64,000 nucleotides of DNA from Selaginella moellendorffii (taxonomy: Eukaryota; Streptophyta; Lycopodiopsida; Selaginellales; Selaginellaceae), in assembly GCF_000143415.4 (NCBI RefSeq), contig NW_003314305.1, forward strand, positions 1,566,101-1,630,100. Direction: 5' to 3'. Below are positions 47,401-59,311 of the stretch, one piece after another. Each line of letters opens with the position of its first letter. Within the stretch, counting starts at the first letter, position 1. The notes under the pieces were generated by a model. That model saw only the letters and a list, made by a program, of their open reading frames with translations, was not told where the DNA came from and did not search any database. The translations under genes were made by a program, and so were the position numbers.

Positions 47401-48207
47401 CCCCAGATAACACGTCAAAATCAAAGAGATCAACATACACCTTCATGAGCTAATCAACTATTGCAACACAAAGACTGTCAAAGGGATCTAAAATTAGAAT
47501 AAATAAATAAGATAGAAATATAATAGGAGGTAATGGGGAGATAAAAGTGATGAGAGCAAAGGGACAAAGTGGAATAGAAATAAAAGGAATGGAAAAAAAT
47601 AAGATGTATAAAATAAGAGGGAAAGACCTTAAAGTCACATTTGGTATGATTGTGCTACAACTAATATATACTGAGGATGAAGTCAAAAACTTGACTTAGC
47701 ACCACCCACAAAAATTGAAGCTCAAGCTCCCAATTCACCTATACACACAACTAAGTTTGCTTTATCCCACACATACATATGTATGGTTGTTGCTATAAAG
47801 AATGCTTTACAACATGACACAACTGTAGATGGTAATGAGTGGCAATATGTCAAGCAATATAAAATAAACTCAAGATTATATTAACCAACACAAAAAGAAT
47901 AATAAGAAACCTTTTGTTATAAAAATGAGCTTAAAGAGTAAACACTGGATGAGTTGGTGCTGGTAAATTCTTGGAACTTTAAGGGATAAATAGGGATAAA
48001 ATAACATGCTAGACTTTTTTGGCTAAACTAATTCTATTGGAGTCAAACCCCTACACTCTCTTTACTATACTTTTGAAACCCCATGAAACCACCCTTGTCA
48101 GGGGGATGATTGCTTTGGGCTTTCACATATCGACTTGTATTTAGTATTTGGTATTTGGTATTTGGACTTGTAATTGGACTTAGTCTCGGTCTCGGACTCA
48201 GACTCGG
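44468..48207 (-). mobile_element. Ty3/gypsy copy 2, 5'-truncated and heavily mutated
   Basis: Same family as the element at 12037, reverse orientation. The 3' LTR remnant is 44468-44612 (TGTGAATGCATGGAATATGG ... CTTCACA) beside a purine tract in the minus sense. Minus-strand pieces follow in order: integrase (SLDSAS.. FFFNRVVYLHSCLEWILLNN, HTLTSAYH near 45300-45490), integrase N-terminus (45830-46030), RT (EEHIYDVHKVLDQL near 46683-46892), RT start (MKVYVDLFDFDVLSGAKN, 47264-47446) and protease/gag-tail sequence to about 47950. Every part has stops. Substitutions relative to copy 1 are dominated by C-to-T and G-to-A. The 5' end is cut by another LTR at 48208. Confidence 0.92.
47990..48207 (-). 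repeat. remnant of the gag insertion in Ty3/gypsy copy 2
   Basis: Minus-strand sequence GTGAAAGCCCAAAGC, then TTTCAAAAGTATAGTA, preceded by GAGTCTGAGTCCGAGACCGA-type hexamer repeats, matches the insertion at 13800-14035 in copy 1. It sits in the same relative place, between gag and protease. Confidence 0.75.
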
Positions 48208-48700
48208 TGTAGTGCATGTGGTTTTCATGGTGATTTACCATAGGATAATCATGAAGTGGAACCTAAACCCTTCATATACCATGTGTCATATGCCACATGT
48301 TCCAAAGACAGTGGAGTGGAACCTAAGTTTCAGAGCCTTAGGCCACTGAGTGAAAGAACGAAGCCAAACTCCCAAATTTGCAACCAAGGAGTGAAAGAAC
48401 TAAAGTATAAAGTGACTCTTGAGTGTTCAACCCAAGGACTAAAGGGACAAGAGCATAGAGCAACTTAGAATAGTCCTAGTGCATCTAACATCCCAATACC
48501 AAGACCAATATGCAAAACAGAGCTAAATGGAGTCTAACGCTATTTTAGCATACTGGTGGCATAACATGAGGATATAGGTACTCCACTAGCTAACATGGTG
48601 TGAAACTTGGGCTTAGACTCAAGCCAAATGTAGAACAAAGACAGACACGCAAACAAGAGTTAAACTATGCCTCAGATTAATCAACTTACCCATTATCCCT
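48208..48700 (-). repeat. truncated LTR of the second LTR family
   Basis: Starts TGTAGTGCATGTGG and follows the LTR at 53391 for about 490 bp (GAACCTAAACCCTTCATA, CTTAGGCCACTGA, ATGCAAAACAGAGC), then stops at CCCATTATCCCT. It interrupts the insertion remnant in Ty3/gypsy copy 2. Confidence 0.85.
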
Positions 48701-49202
48701 AAAGCCAGGGTGGCTTTGGATTTCTTCTCAAGTATGTAGTCAGATGGACATTTTTGTTGTTACAATCGTGGCATGTGTGAGCTTGGCTATGCAAGAGCCA
48801 TTCCAATGAATCAGTTGGAAGCTCATGAAGCTTAGAGCTCTGGAGAAAGAGATGAGTTCTAAAAACATTGAAAACAGCAGGCCTGCAGCTGATGCATGCA
48901 ATGAAGTTACTGTAGCCTTGGAAGAGTGTCTTCATATCCACTCCCAGACAGCGACTCACTTTCCGGTTATCCAAGGAGGCTTGACGTCAATTGTGCAACA
49001 CTGCTTTGGCAATATTGGCCTACATAAGATGATAAGCCCTTTGCCCCTAAGAGCTTCAGATAATGCTGACATTAATAACTGTCCCACAACAGCAAGTAGT
49101 GTATCACTTGCCTCATTGGCTTCAATGGAACCAAAGATTCAGTTGCAAGCCTGTACAACTTCTAGGATAATAGCTTAAGCTGCCCACTCAAAAAGAAACT
49201 TG

Positions 49203-49490
49203 CTATACCAGAAACACCATTGAGCCACCAAGTCTTTGATAGCATGGTTTTGAAAAACACCCATTATGTGCAGAACATAAAGAACTTTGACAACATGAAG
49301 TGTGAACTAGATCTTGATCAAGTAGATCTTCTAGTCCACAAGCATGGTCTTGATGAGGAGAGGCAATGAGCATGGCAGTCCAGGAAACGAGGTCGAGCTC
49401 AAGTATAGAAGGCAAAGATAGCCACAGACTGGTCAATATTCCCATGCCAGACATAAGCAACATCCATAAAGCAATGTTCAAGTGTGGCAT
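49203..49490 (-). pseudogene. possible pentatricopeptide-repeat (PPR) remnant
   Basis: The minus strand reads LELDLVSWTAMLIA, close to the ERDLVSWTAM hallmark of plant PLS-class PPR proteins, followed at PPR-like spacing by SAHNGCFSKP. Frame shifts occur in between. The match is short, so confidence is low. Confidence 0.4.
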
Positions 49491-49850
49491 CTTGCTGGAG
49501 ACCTGCTTAGCCTCCTCAACTCAAGCAAACTGAATAAGAGCATGGAGACATTCTGTCACCAGTTAGTCTTGCAGAAAAAAAAAGAAGACAAATAAAAAAA
49601 ACTCACCTGATCAGTGCTCCATGAGCTTGGATTGGTGCCTCTAATCCAGCAAAGAAATGAAAAAAAAGAGACTAAAATGAACACAAGCCAAGCCATACCA
49701 CCTGATTATACAAGCCTCCAAATTCAGTGACCATGAATCCCTCACTCCTAGATCCTCAAGGCTAAATTTAGATCCCTCAAGGCCTTTAAGGCCAGGGCCC
49801 TTTAAATAGAATGAATGAACTTTGAGTCCATACTATGTATCAGTTAATAG

Positions 49851-49965
49851 TGAGCATTCAGCCCAAGGAGGGAGCACAAAGCGACATTAGAACAATCCTA
49901 AAGCATTCAACCTCTTAAAGCTAGGACCAGCATGCAAAATGGAGCCAAATGGAGTTTAACAAAGA
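49851..49965. repeat. short fragment of second-family LTR
   Basis: CATTCAGCCCAAGGAGGGAG ... GACCAGCATGCAAAATGGAG matches the LTR at about 53070-53180. Confidence 0.8.
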
Positions 49966-51309
49966 GTTACACAACTATACTTACATTATTTTCATTGTTG
50001 AGATTTGTGCATGGATCCAAAACATGGTGGTCATCACCAATAGGTCTCCAGACACCTTCACAGGAATGATAACTACAGTGCCAAGTAGCCTGCAAACGAG
50101 CAGGATTTAGTACGTTGAAAGAAGAATGGAAGTTTACTTACTTCCTTTGCTCCGGGTCAAAGACAAGTTTGCACAAGAGGGACACCATCATGAACAAAGC
50201 TTTCACTATGATGGAAACACTGACCACCCAGAAGAGTGTGTGCGGGTTTCGTGTGCTTATGGAATCTGTGACAAGCTTACATACAAGAGCACCAGAGCTT
50301 AGAGGCATAACTTAACACAGCACAGGAGAAGAGAAGAAAAATTTCCAGAGTATTTACAATCCAATTCGTCCATGCTTACCGAGGAACTTGCAGAGGGAAA
50401 GGTGCCACTCTCATGCAAAACTCTAGACCTTGCCTGCTAACGCTGCTAAAAGAGAAAGAGAAGATTCTTTAGTGAGCTACCAAAAAAGAGAGACCATAAA
50501 TGAGAGCACATACCATCCAGGCACGAATGTGAAATCACGCTCTAGCGATCTGGACAGCATGTTCTGGGTGCTACAGATCTTTGTAAACTAAGGCATCGCC
50601 ACCAAGCTTGAGAAGCGGATACTGAAAGAACCAAGAGTAAGCAAGCTTACATAAAAAGTCATGTTTTGCTACGAGATCTCCATGCCAACAACAGCCTCAG
50701 CATGCACTTCATCGACATTCCAGATTCCCTCAAGGCCCTTCAGATGGATGGTTGCAGCCAGATCCATCGCCGCTAACACCATTAGCCAGTACCCTGCCAC
50801 AGCTGCCACCACAGCCAAATCCCTTGCTAGTGCCTCCACCACAGATCCATCGCTGCCACCACGGTTGAATCCCTTGCCAGTGCCACTGTGATCCATTGCC
50901 ACTATGGTTACGGCCAGATTTATTGCCTGCCACTGCTAGATTCATTGCTGCTAGATGACACACTCTTGCTGCCAGATCTACCATGGTCGCTGCCATTTCC
51001 ACACTCCCACGGCCAAATCCAACCCTAGCATTGCCACCCAACAATCCTAAACATCTTTCGATAGAGGAATGTGTTGCATGGAGGAATGTTGTCCAAGCAC
51101 GTCTCACCTCTTAGTGTTTATCAAAACTCAAGAATTACACTTTATAAATTTTAACCAAAAATTTTATTACACTAAGAATGAAAGCTTGGAAATGGAATTC
51201 TTTGGAATTCCACTATATAAAAGTCTATGTAGTCAAGAAACTTTTAGATCAAGATTTTCTTGGAATATACTATTTAATTAAATAATCTTCCTTCATTTCC
51301 TAACTTCTT

Positions 51310-51347
51310 GGGGTGGTCACTCTTATATAACTGTATATATCATATGT
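51310..51347 (+). repeat. left terminal inverted repeat
   Basis: GGGGTGGTCACTCTTATATA onward; the perfect 15 bp is followed by an imperfect AT-rich match including ATATATCAT. One extra T separates it from the flanking duplication. Confidence 0.85.
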
Positions 51348-51518
51348 GTATATGGATTGGGGTTATTTTGGGTCCAAACCGTACGTATACATACAGACTT
51401 TAGGGTTGAGTTTAATTTAAAATTTTTTGTATGTACGGGTAGGGGAGGAGGCAGAGCTCCTCTAGGGCTCTCTACAGTAGCAGGCTGTAGAGGGCAATAG
51501 ATCTCAGACACAGTAGGT

Positions 51519-52826
51519 ATGGAGTGTGATGTTATTGTATATGTAGAGGATGGGGATTAAAAGAAGCTTGTGGGTTTCGTCAGGGTTCAGAGGGAGTGTT
51601 CTTATCATCAGTTCCACGAAGCTATTATTTCAGACGAGATTGAGGGTCTTGTTAAGAGTGATTTTGTCTTCTTGGGTGCCCTTTCCCTTGCAATGACATG
51701 TAGGCAGGAGAGATATCCGCTTTTTGGAGCTGAAGTTTTAGTTGGTGTGCTTAATCTTGCAGTAGTAGAACCAATTAAAGAGGGGCAATCTTCAGCAGCA
51801 ACCAGTGAAGCTCATGAAGAAGATCCAATTAGATTTTTACCTGGTTTGAATTCCAAACTTGCTTCAGCTAGAGAGATACATGACTAGAAGAGATCATTCA
51901 AGCAGAATGAGAGAAAGTTGAGAGCAAAAGGGAGGAAAGACAAGTTTGAATTGTTTTCATATGACCAGGATGGATGCGCTCACTTCAAAATCATGTGTCA
52001 GGAGTGTGGAATTGTTTATGGAGGAGGCCTGAAAGACACCTGTTACAATTTCGTTTCAAAGCACTGCAGTGGAGTTAGGCATGAAGCAAACTACATGAAA
52101 AATCAGTTGCAGCGGGAGAAAAATGATCAGGAAAAAGCTGACACGGAAAGTCCTATTGAGGGTGCTTATGAAGGTGCTGAACTTGCTAGTCATGAGGAAA
52201 TAAAAAATGAAGTGGAGAAGCTGATGAATGGAACTGTGGAAAGGTTTTGCGATGAGAACAACGTTTGCTTCACTCTCTACGAACCAAGTGTAGGAAATTT
52301 TGAGAGGAGGAACAACATTCAAGTTTGCTGCAAGCATTGTGAGAAGACATTAATGCTTTTTCCTCCTGCCGGGAGTCTCTTGAACAATCTGATGGTTCAC
52401 ATTTCTGGGAATAAGCACAAGAATGCTGGACTGGAGGTCGGCCAAAGGAAACCTCCTTAGCTATTTCACACGAGGTAAGAAATTGCATTCCAGTTTTTGT
52501 AAAGTTAATAATGTGTGTTGTTTAAATTTTTTTCAGGAAAAGGAGTCTCATCAAGCAGTTCTTCTCAGAACTTCATAGCATCTCCAAATGAGTCTTCAAG
52601 TAAGTAGCATTTCATATGCTTTACATAGTGTGATTTCTTGTATAGTATAATCTGTTGTATATTGATAGGAATTGAAAGACTTTGCTTTGGATACTAGCAA
52701 AACGATTACAAATATGGCTTGAGTTTTGTGAATGTTCATCCTCTTCTCCAAGATGTAAAAGAGGGAGGTCATTGGTTCTGTGATCCAAACTTCAAAGTAG
52801 CAGCAGATGGTGTTGTTGTCAACGGA
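51519..52826 (+). pseudogene. transposase-like gene, 5' half (zinc-finger part)
   Basis: From the ATG at 51519 the frame reads MECDVIVYVEDGD, a TAA, then GFVRVQRECSYHQFHEAIIS and VKSDFVFLG, a small domain that looks globular. After another stop, 51903-52460 is open with two putative zinc fingers: a C-x2-C...H motif in IMCQECGIVYGGG...KHCSGVRHE and VCCKHCEKTLMLFP...HISGNKHKN. Then come a possible intron (about 52472-52536), a Ser-rich stretch, another intron ending near 52669, and GGHWFCDPNFKVAADGVVVNG up to the LTR insertion. At least three in-frame stops (TAA, TAG) indicate decay. Confidence 0.65.
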
Positions 52827-53390
52827 TGTAGCGCATGTGGTTTTTACCCTTATCCTATGGTGCTTTACCATAGGATAACACCACGAAGCGGAACTTAAAC
52901 CCTTTTTGTGCCACGTGACAGATGCCATGTGTCACATGACACGTGTTCATAGGATAGTGGTGTGGAACCCGAGGTTCAGGGCCTTGAGCCACTGAACGAA
53001 AGAGCGGTACCAAACTCCCAAGCATGGAGCCAAGGAGCAATAACACTGGACCACGGAGCAACTTCTGAGCATGCAGCCCAAGGAGCGAAGGGGCAGGAGC
53101 TCGGAGCGACTTGGAACAATCCTGGAGCAACCAGTATCCCAATGCCAGGACCAGCACATAAAACGGAGCCAAATGGTGTCTGGCGCTATTTCGGCATACC
53201 GGTGGCCTAATGTGAGGATATGGATACCCCACCAACTAGCATGGTATGGAACTTAGGCTTAGACCCAAGCTGGATGTAGAACAAGGACAGGCACGCAAGC
53301 GGGAGCTAGACTATGCCTCAGGTTGGTCAGCCATGCTCGACTTATCCACTATCCCTACTATACATTTGGAACCCCCCATCTCTACATTCC
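52827..53390 (-). repeat. partial LTR, outer left
   Basis: Begins TGTAGCGCATGTGG, carries the hairpin TTATCCTATGGT / ACCATAGGATAA, and jumps from CATTTGGAACCCCCC to CTCTACATTCC, so the inner third of the LTR is missing. Abuts the next LTR directly. Confidence 0.82.
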
Positions 53391-54295
53391 TGTAGCGCAC
53401 ATGGTTTTGACCCTTTATCCTATGGTGATTTACCATAGGATAACACCACGAAGCGGAACCTAAACCCTTCATATGCCACGTGTCTAAAGGAACGTGGTGT
53501 GGAACCTGAGTTTCAGGGCCTTAGGCCACTGAACGAAGGAATGGTGCCAAACTCCCAAGCATAGAGCCAAGGAGTGACGGAACCGAACCACGGAGTAACT
53601 CCCGAGCGTACAGCCCAAAGAGCGAAGGGATAGGAGCCCGGAGCGACTTGGAACAATTCTAGAGTAACCAGCATCCTAATGCCAGGACTAGCATGCAAAA
53701 TGGAGATAAACGGAGTCTGATGCTATTTTGGCATACTAGTGGCCTAACGTGAGGATATGGGTACTCCACCAGCTAGCATGGAATGGAACTTGGGCTTAGA
53801 CCCAAACCAGACGTAGAACAAGGACAGGCATGCAAGAAGAAGCTAGACTATGCCTCAAGTTAGTCGGCCATGCCCGACCTACCCACTATCCCTATTAGTG
53901 GACGAACACCATTGTGTTCAGGCCAATCTCTACATTCTGTAGATATGCCAAATGAGCAAATCTAGACACTTTCTATAAATAGTATTTGGGACCAGAATGA
54001 AACTAACACCAAGGGCATGATAGCAAGGGTGTTTGGCAGACATGGTAAGCTATCATCCAGCGACATTGAGGGACTAATCTCAATACGCGAGGGTTCTTGT
54101 CACTAGCCAGTGCAAGACATAATGAGACGGGAACTCCTTACCGGGCTAAGTATGCTTAGCTAATAATATGTAGGAATTCCGTCCATATGCTCGTCCGGTC
54201 TAAGTACATTTGAAATGCCCAGTTAACTCCACTAGCACAAAAGGGACTGATAAAGGGTCCAGCAATATTGACCTCCTACCGTCATATTCGTGACA
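53391..54295 (-). repeat. 3' LTR (minus-strand sense) of the LARD-like element
   Basis: 905 bp from TGTAGCGCAC to CGTGACA, that is TG...CA in minus-strand sense. It has a deletion relative to the LTR at 59312 around the CATTTGGAACCCCCC block. In minus-strand sense a polypurine tract GGGGGGGAGAG (54296-54306) directly precedes it. Confidence 0.88.
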
Positions 54296-54306
54296 CTCTC
54301 CCCCCC
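54296..54306 (-). other. polypurine tract
   Basis: CTCTCCCCCCC on the plus strand, adjoining the LTR end at 54295; it marks this as the 3' side of a minus-strand element. Confidence 0.75.
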
Positions 54307-57300
54307 TAGGGAAGATCGACGTCCTCGTCGATGCATACTCCAGTCTAGAATACCGCCAAGGAAACAACTTCTGAAAAATTTCACGGTACTCACACTATGT
54401 GAGAAATGCACCAACTTAAATGAGTTAGGAGGCAACCTCTTTGTTTAACGCAGATGCGCTACCAGCTCAGACACCTTCCGGCCGTCGCTGACAAAGAACT
54501 GGGTGTCACCCAGCTACAAAAGTGTGATATACCCCTACCCACAAGGACATAGAGAGAGAAGCCAGAGGCCCCAACCCTCCTGAGCAAAGAAACTAAACCC
54601 GTCTGTAAGGTTTAGATAGACTACTGTAAACAGGCAGGTAGAGTTGTTTACACGATCATGCCCTTTGAACAGAATAAGGAACATTGATAGAGAGGCAGGT
54701 GATATGACCAGTCGACAGTAGCTACCCCATGACTAGAGATTTCACCATGCACACGAAGTGCCGAAGCCAGTCTGGCTACACTGGCCCAACTCAAAGATCA
54801 ATATATGGACTATATCAAAGTCATAGACAATGATATCTTAGAGATTAAGTATCAGTGAATAAAGCTTAGATTAGAACACAAAAGTATTCTAAGGAAGTTA
54901 TCATCTGATAAACAAGTATTACAATATAGGAACCACCAAGATCACTATCATTGGAAAACATAGGAGTCACCATCCAACAAAATTCAATAGCAAGTATATC
55001 ATCAAGTAAACTCAATGAGAAAACTAACTACCGAAGATTGTAGACAATATACTAAACAACTTACCAAAGATAACTCAAAGAACACAAAGTATCATTAACT
55101 GGCAAGCAAGAGACTCGCGAATGTATCACCCAAAGGAAATAACATCTTAATCTATCAAGACTAACTTGAGCAACAATCAACAAAACAGAATGAATGTGGT
55201 AATACTAACAAACACTTAGTCATGCCAACCATTGCACAAGCCAATCTGAATAGATTTCAGTCAATAATACAAAGGAAATCACATTGCTTAAGCAAGTGTT
55301 AGCAACATTCTAATTGATGTCTCAAACCTAAGAGACCAATCCAGAGCAAACCACAAAGAACATGTGGTAATGCGAAAAGCCAAAAACCATCAAAGAGAAC
55401 AACTAACCATTATGAAAGATCATCAACCATCCCATCAATAAAGAGATGAATAATCATCATTGAAGAAAAAATCTACCATCCCGAAGAACGGCAACTTAGT
55501 CTATATCAACAATAATCAAGCAAAACCTTTTGATAAAGATAATCAACTATTCTAGATGATAGTCAATCATCACCAATGATTGCTAGATGTAAATATTAAC
55601 TTCAACATCGAAACTAACATGCCAAAATGCCTTCCCTAACAACTTCTAACAAATGGAATAATGAGCATAAAACTCAAAGAACCAAAAGCTCGAAGAAGCC
55701 TATAGCCAAGTCTTGCCCAATAATGATCACAAGTCTTATAGAAGCTAACTTCAATATTAAAAAAGAAATCATGACACAATCCATAATATCCTCCTCAACA
55801 CATCCATAAGCAAAACTTCATGATGCAAAGCTAATGAAGAGCATATCTGCATCAATCCAAAAGCTAAGCATAACGAAGCTATGCTTAACAAGTGATCATT
55901 AAACGATCCTTCATGAATCCATCTATAGCAAAACGTAACACACATCGTAATAAACACAAAAGGAATCATCAATGATTAATATATTTCAACTCAAATCCAA
56001 TAAGGATTCAAACATTCTAATATCGATCACTAACTCTTCCTTTTGTAAAGCTAGCATAGTCCATGACTGAATCATTTTTCAAGAAAAATCCAAAGTTCAA
56101 CCTTTACTAAACAATCTCGTCTAGAACACACTAACTCAAACTTGCCACTCAGCTCATTTGAACGTCAATACAGTAGCTAACTAACAAAATGCAGGAATGC
56201 CAACAACACAAAGCTACAACCAAATCATCAATACCATCTCCATCTCGACTAATGAAAATCAATATCAATCCTATAAAGAGATACCTCATTTCACTCAAAT
56301 CTCAACATTAACAATGTTAATGACAAAACATCACTTTAATGCTATCAACACCAGGACAAAGCTAAAAGAAAGCAAGAGTGAATCACCACCCAAAACTCTT
56401 TAGCAACCAAGCTAACCAAAGTCGAAGATACTTTAGTCAATATCTAAGATCAGTTCTCCAACAATACCCAGTTATAGATAACACATCATCAAGGAGTGAT
56501 TCACCACATCCAAGACTTAATGAAATCCAACACCACGGACTAAACGTATCCAAATGATATTGACAAAGGTAGAGTCAACATGCCAACATAAAAAACCCAT
56601 GTAAGTTTAACAACACGATCCTCCGCAGCACCATCCGGTAAAGCAAGCCCATCATGGCTATAATCATCATCGAATGAAGCAAGTGTCAAACAGTCCTCGA
56701 CAAAGTCTATAAGCAATCACTAGTTGCCAAGCAACCGACAATCACTCTTTCAACTTGCCTTCACAAAACCCAAACACTAACTCTTGTCATCAAGTTATAT
56801 ATTTGTCCAACATGAATATGATACCACAAGTATGAGATAAAAGTTCATACACAAGCACAAACTAAATGACCACTCGAATCCAACTCAACCGCAATAAGTT
56901 CACTAATGCATTTAGCCAATAGCTTTGAGCATGCCTTGAAGAGGCTAGCTATGCATGATTAACACTTAGTTGAAACTAAAGTGAAGACCATGAGATGGAC
57001 TCATATCGGTACACAACCTCCTCACAAACAAAGCTATAGTACGGGTACCAACATCTCAAACTTAAACAACTAAGTTGGATATCACCATCCTCAGCCAAGG
57101 CGCAGCGCTACCAAGACTAAGTCAAGATCAGTGAGAGCTCACTACCCTCATAAAGTCTAACAAAATGCAAGGTGTAAATTGCCACCAAGCATAATGCTAC
57201 AGAAAGGCATAAGGGTCACCTTTCTTAGAAAAGCGCAACAGCCACTTTTCTACATCAACTCCAGACTCTATCCAACTCAATTGCCTTAGCCCTAAAAGTT

Positions 57301-59298
57301 AGTATCCCTTTTAGGTTGCATCTTACAAACTATCTACTAAAGTTTAAGCCAACCAAAGTTAACTCTAACCTCTTCACTAGTTTGTATTGGCTTACGAAAA
57401 CGGAAAGGTTTTTGAGCAAAGTAATCAACAGATCAGCCATTGGAAAAGCCTAAGAAAATTTGTGGAAAATTTTCCATCTTAGAGAAAAAATGACTCTCAA
57501 TTCAGAAATGCAAACTTTCAAGACTCAATCAACTTCCTCTTACCTACTACTTCACATAGGTTCACCTCAACACAAATTCTTATGATCCATCAATAGTATG
57601 CTTAAGCATTGAACATCTTTTGCCCATTTTTCCGATATCCAACATCGATATCCACAAAATGCGAATGAAACATCCAAGGCTTAATCACGAAGACTATATC
57701 TTCAGATATTCATATTGCACTAACACTCTTCTTCAATCATTCTCAAGATCAATGTGAAGCCAAAACACTAACACGAAAAATGCCATAGAAAATAAAACTC
57801 TAAGGGAAATTCTCATCACTTGAAATAACAATGCCACTTCCACTAACACAAGTGTTAGCGATATCAATGCCTCAACTACACACCTTCTCCATCCAACAAT
57901 TTACTCCAAGTGTTAACGGATAAACTAACAAGCTATAGCAAGTGAATGCTATAACTCTTTCCAACACTTTATGGGCAAACCCTTAAGAAAATAAAAAACA
58001 AACTTAAATTTAGCATAATGGACCACCTTCAAGAATTCAGTTAAAGCTACTACAATGCTACTACTTGCAAGTAGACTAGCTTCTCCACCAACCACTTTGG
58101 GGTTGATTATCATTTTACCAAGTAACTTTGTACACATATTGCTCATTATCACATGGATATGATATAAGTAGCACAATGACTTAATCATTAATTGAGTAAC
58201 ACCATGAGCAATGCCCATGTCACTACTACAAAGGTTTACAAAAACAAGTATCAAATGTCAAGTCGATTCGACAAAATGCAATATAAATGCCACACCCCAC
58301 CGATAGAAACTACAACACCCAACACCACTAACTTTTGTTCACAACACGGATAAGCTCATGCCACTCTCTTTCCAACAAATCTCAAAACTAATCCAACACC
58401 AAGCTATTCAAGGAGCAATAACAAGGTTCTTCAGAAAAGAATTGAGCATTGTAACCCAAGCCTTCTAATAGCAAGCCTAGACAAAATGGTTTAGCATTTC
58501 ACCGCTATCCATCCTATAACTCACCATTTGTAAGATTATCATTTCCAACATACATTAAGGTAGGGACTTTTGATTGCATGATGTGAACACAAGTAATGAG
58601 TTAACACCTCGTTGCAAATCATCTCTCCAAGAAAAAATGATTTACGTGTTTGATCCTTCATCCCTGATGACTCTTTTTTCGGTTTCATCTTTGACCAAAC
58701 CTCAAGTTTGTGTTCGCACTGCCTTCAGTCTAATCCAAGAAAAGTTTATGAGAGAGCACAACAATGACTACTTGAATCAATAGACTAATCCTTACAGTCT
58801 TGATTGATCCACTTCTATTTATGCCTAGGAAGGATCCACTAGTGCCGTGCTAAATAGCTAGGGACCAGCCTATTTGCCACTCATAGTAAACCTAGGGAAG
58901 GTTTACTTCTACTTATGGTACATGGAACAACTCATGGAACCATCGATAGGTTAACATTAATCCTGCCAACTCAAAGTGTAACCTTGAGTTGCTAATGTGC
59001 CTCACCTATAAGCCCAAGCGTAAACTCGTATACAACAGTACACCTCAAATCCATCCTATGAACCCAAGAGCAAGCTCACATCATAAGGTACAACAAGGTA
59101 ACTAAATCCATACCCAAGGGACAATAACTTTAACAATGTCGTTATCACAGTCAGAAAGAGCTTTTGGAAAATAAGAATATAACTCATGCGAAGTCTTTGC
59201 ACCAAAACATATACCCACTCGGATCATTATTTTCATCTCTGCGTATGCAACAAGACTAGTTGCCCAATCTCATTGGATAGAACTCGCCGAGACTCATT
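54307..59298 (-). other. non-coding interior of the LARD-like element
   Basis: About 5 kb, plus strand rich in A and C and poor in G, without a frame longer than about 100 codons. One minus-strand frame (57949-58254) ends FYFLKGLPIKCWKEL, faintly like a gag capsid block, but this is too weak to call. A strong purine/pyrimidine skew runs through the whole interior. Confidence 0.6.
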
Positions 59299-59309
59299 CT
59301 CTGATACCA
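59299..59309 (-). other. primer-binding site, initiator methionine tRNA type
   Basis: In minus-strand sense TGGTATCAGAG starts two bases after the LTR end TGCGCTACA. This is the common plant LTR-element primer site complementary to the 3' end of initiator tRNA-Met, and it fixes the element's orientation. Confidence 0.85.
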
Positions 59310-59311
59310 AA

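Larger units (their letters stand above)
48701..51298. other. repeat-derived region without intact genes
   Basis: Contains a possible PPR remnant (49203-49490), a second-family LTR fragment (49851-49965) and a low-complexity tract around 50740-51010 with CCATCGCCGC / TGCCACCAC-type imperfect repeats that keep frames open on the minus strand. No intact gene found. Confidence 0.5.

Noticed and set aside
50661-51107. Glycine/alanine-rich minus-strand frames
   Set aside because: They arise from imperfect short tandem repeats (TGCCACCAC types); not a recognisable protein.
54437-54485. tRNA-like stretch on the minus strand (GAGCTGGTAGCGCATCTGCG)
   Set aside because: It resembles a D-arm and anticodon region, but no proper acceptor stem or T-arm follows; it is probably element sequence.
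57949-58254. Possible gag remnant in the LARD-like interior
   Set aside because: Only a faint KGLPIKCWKEL similarity; no zinc knuckle or neighbouring pol.
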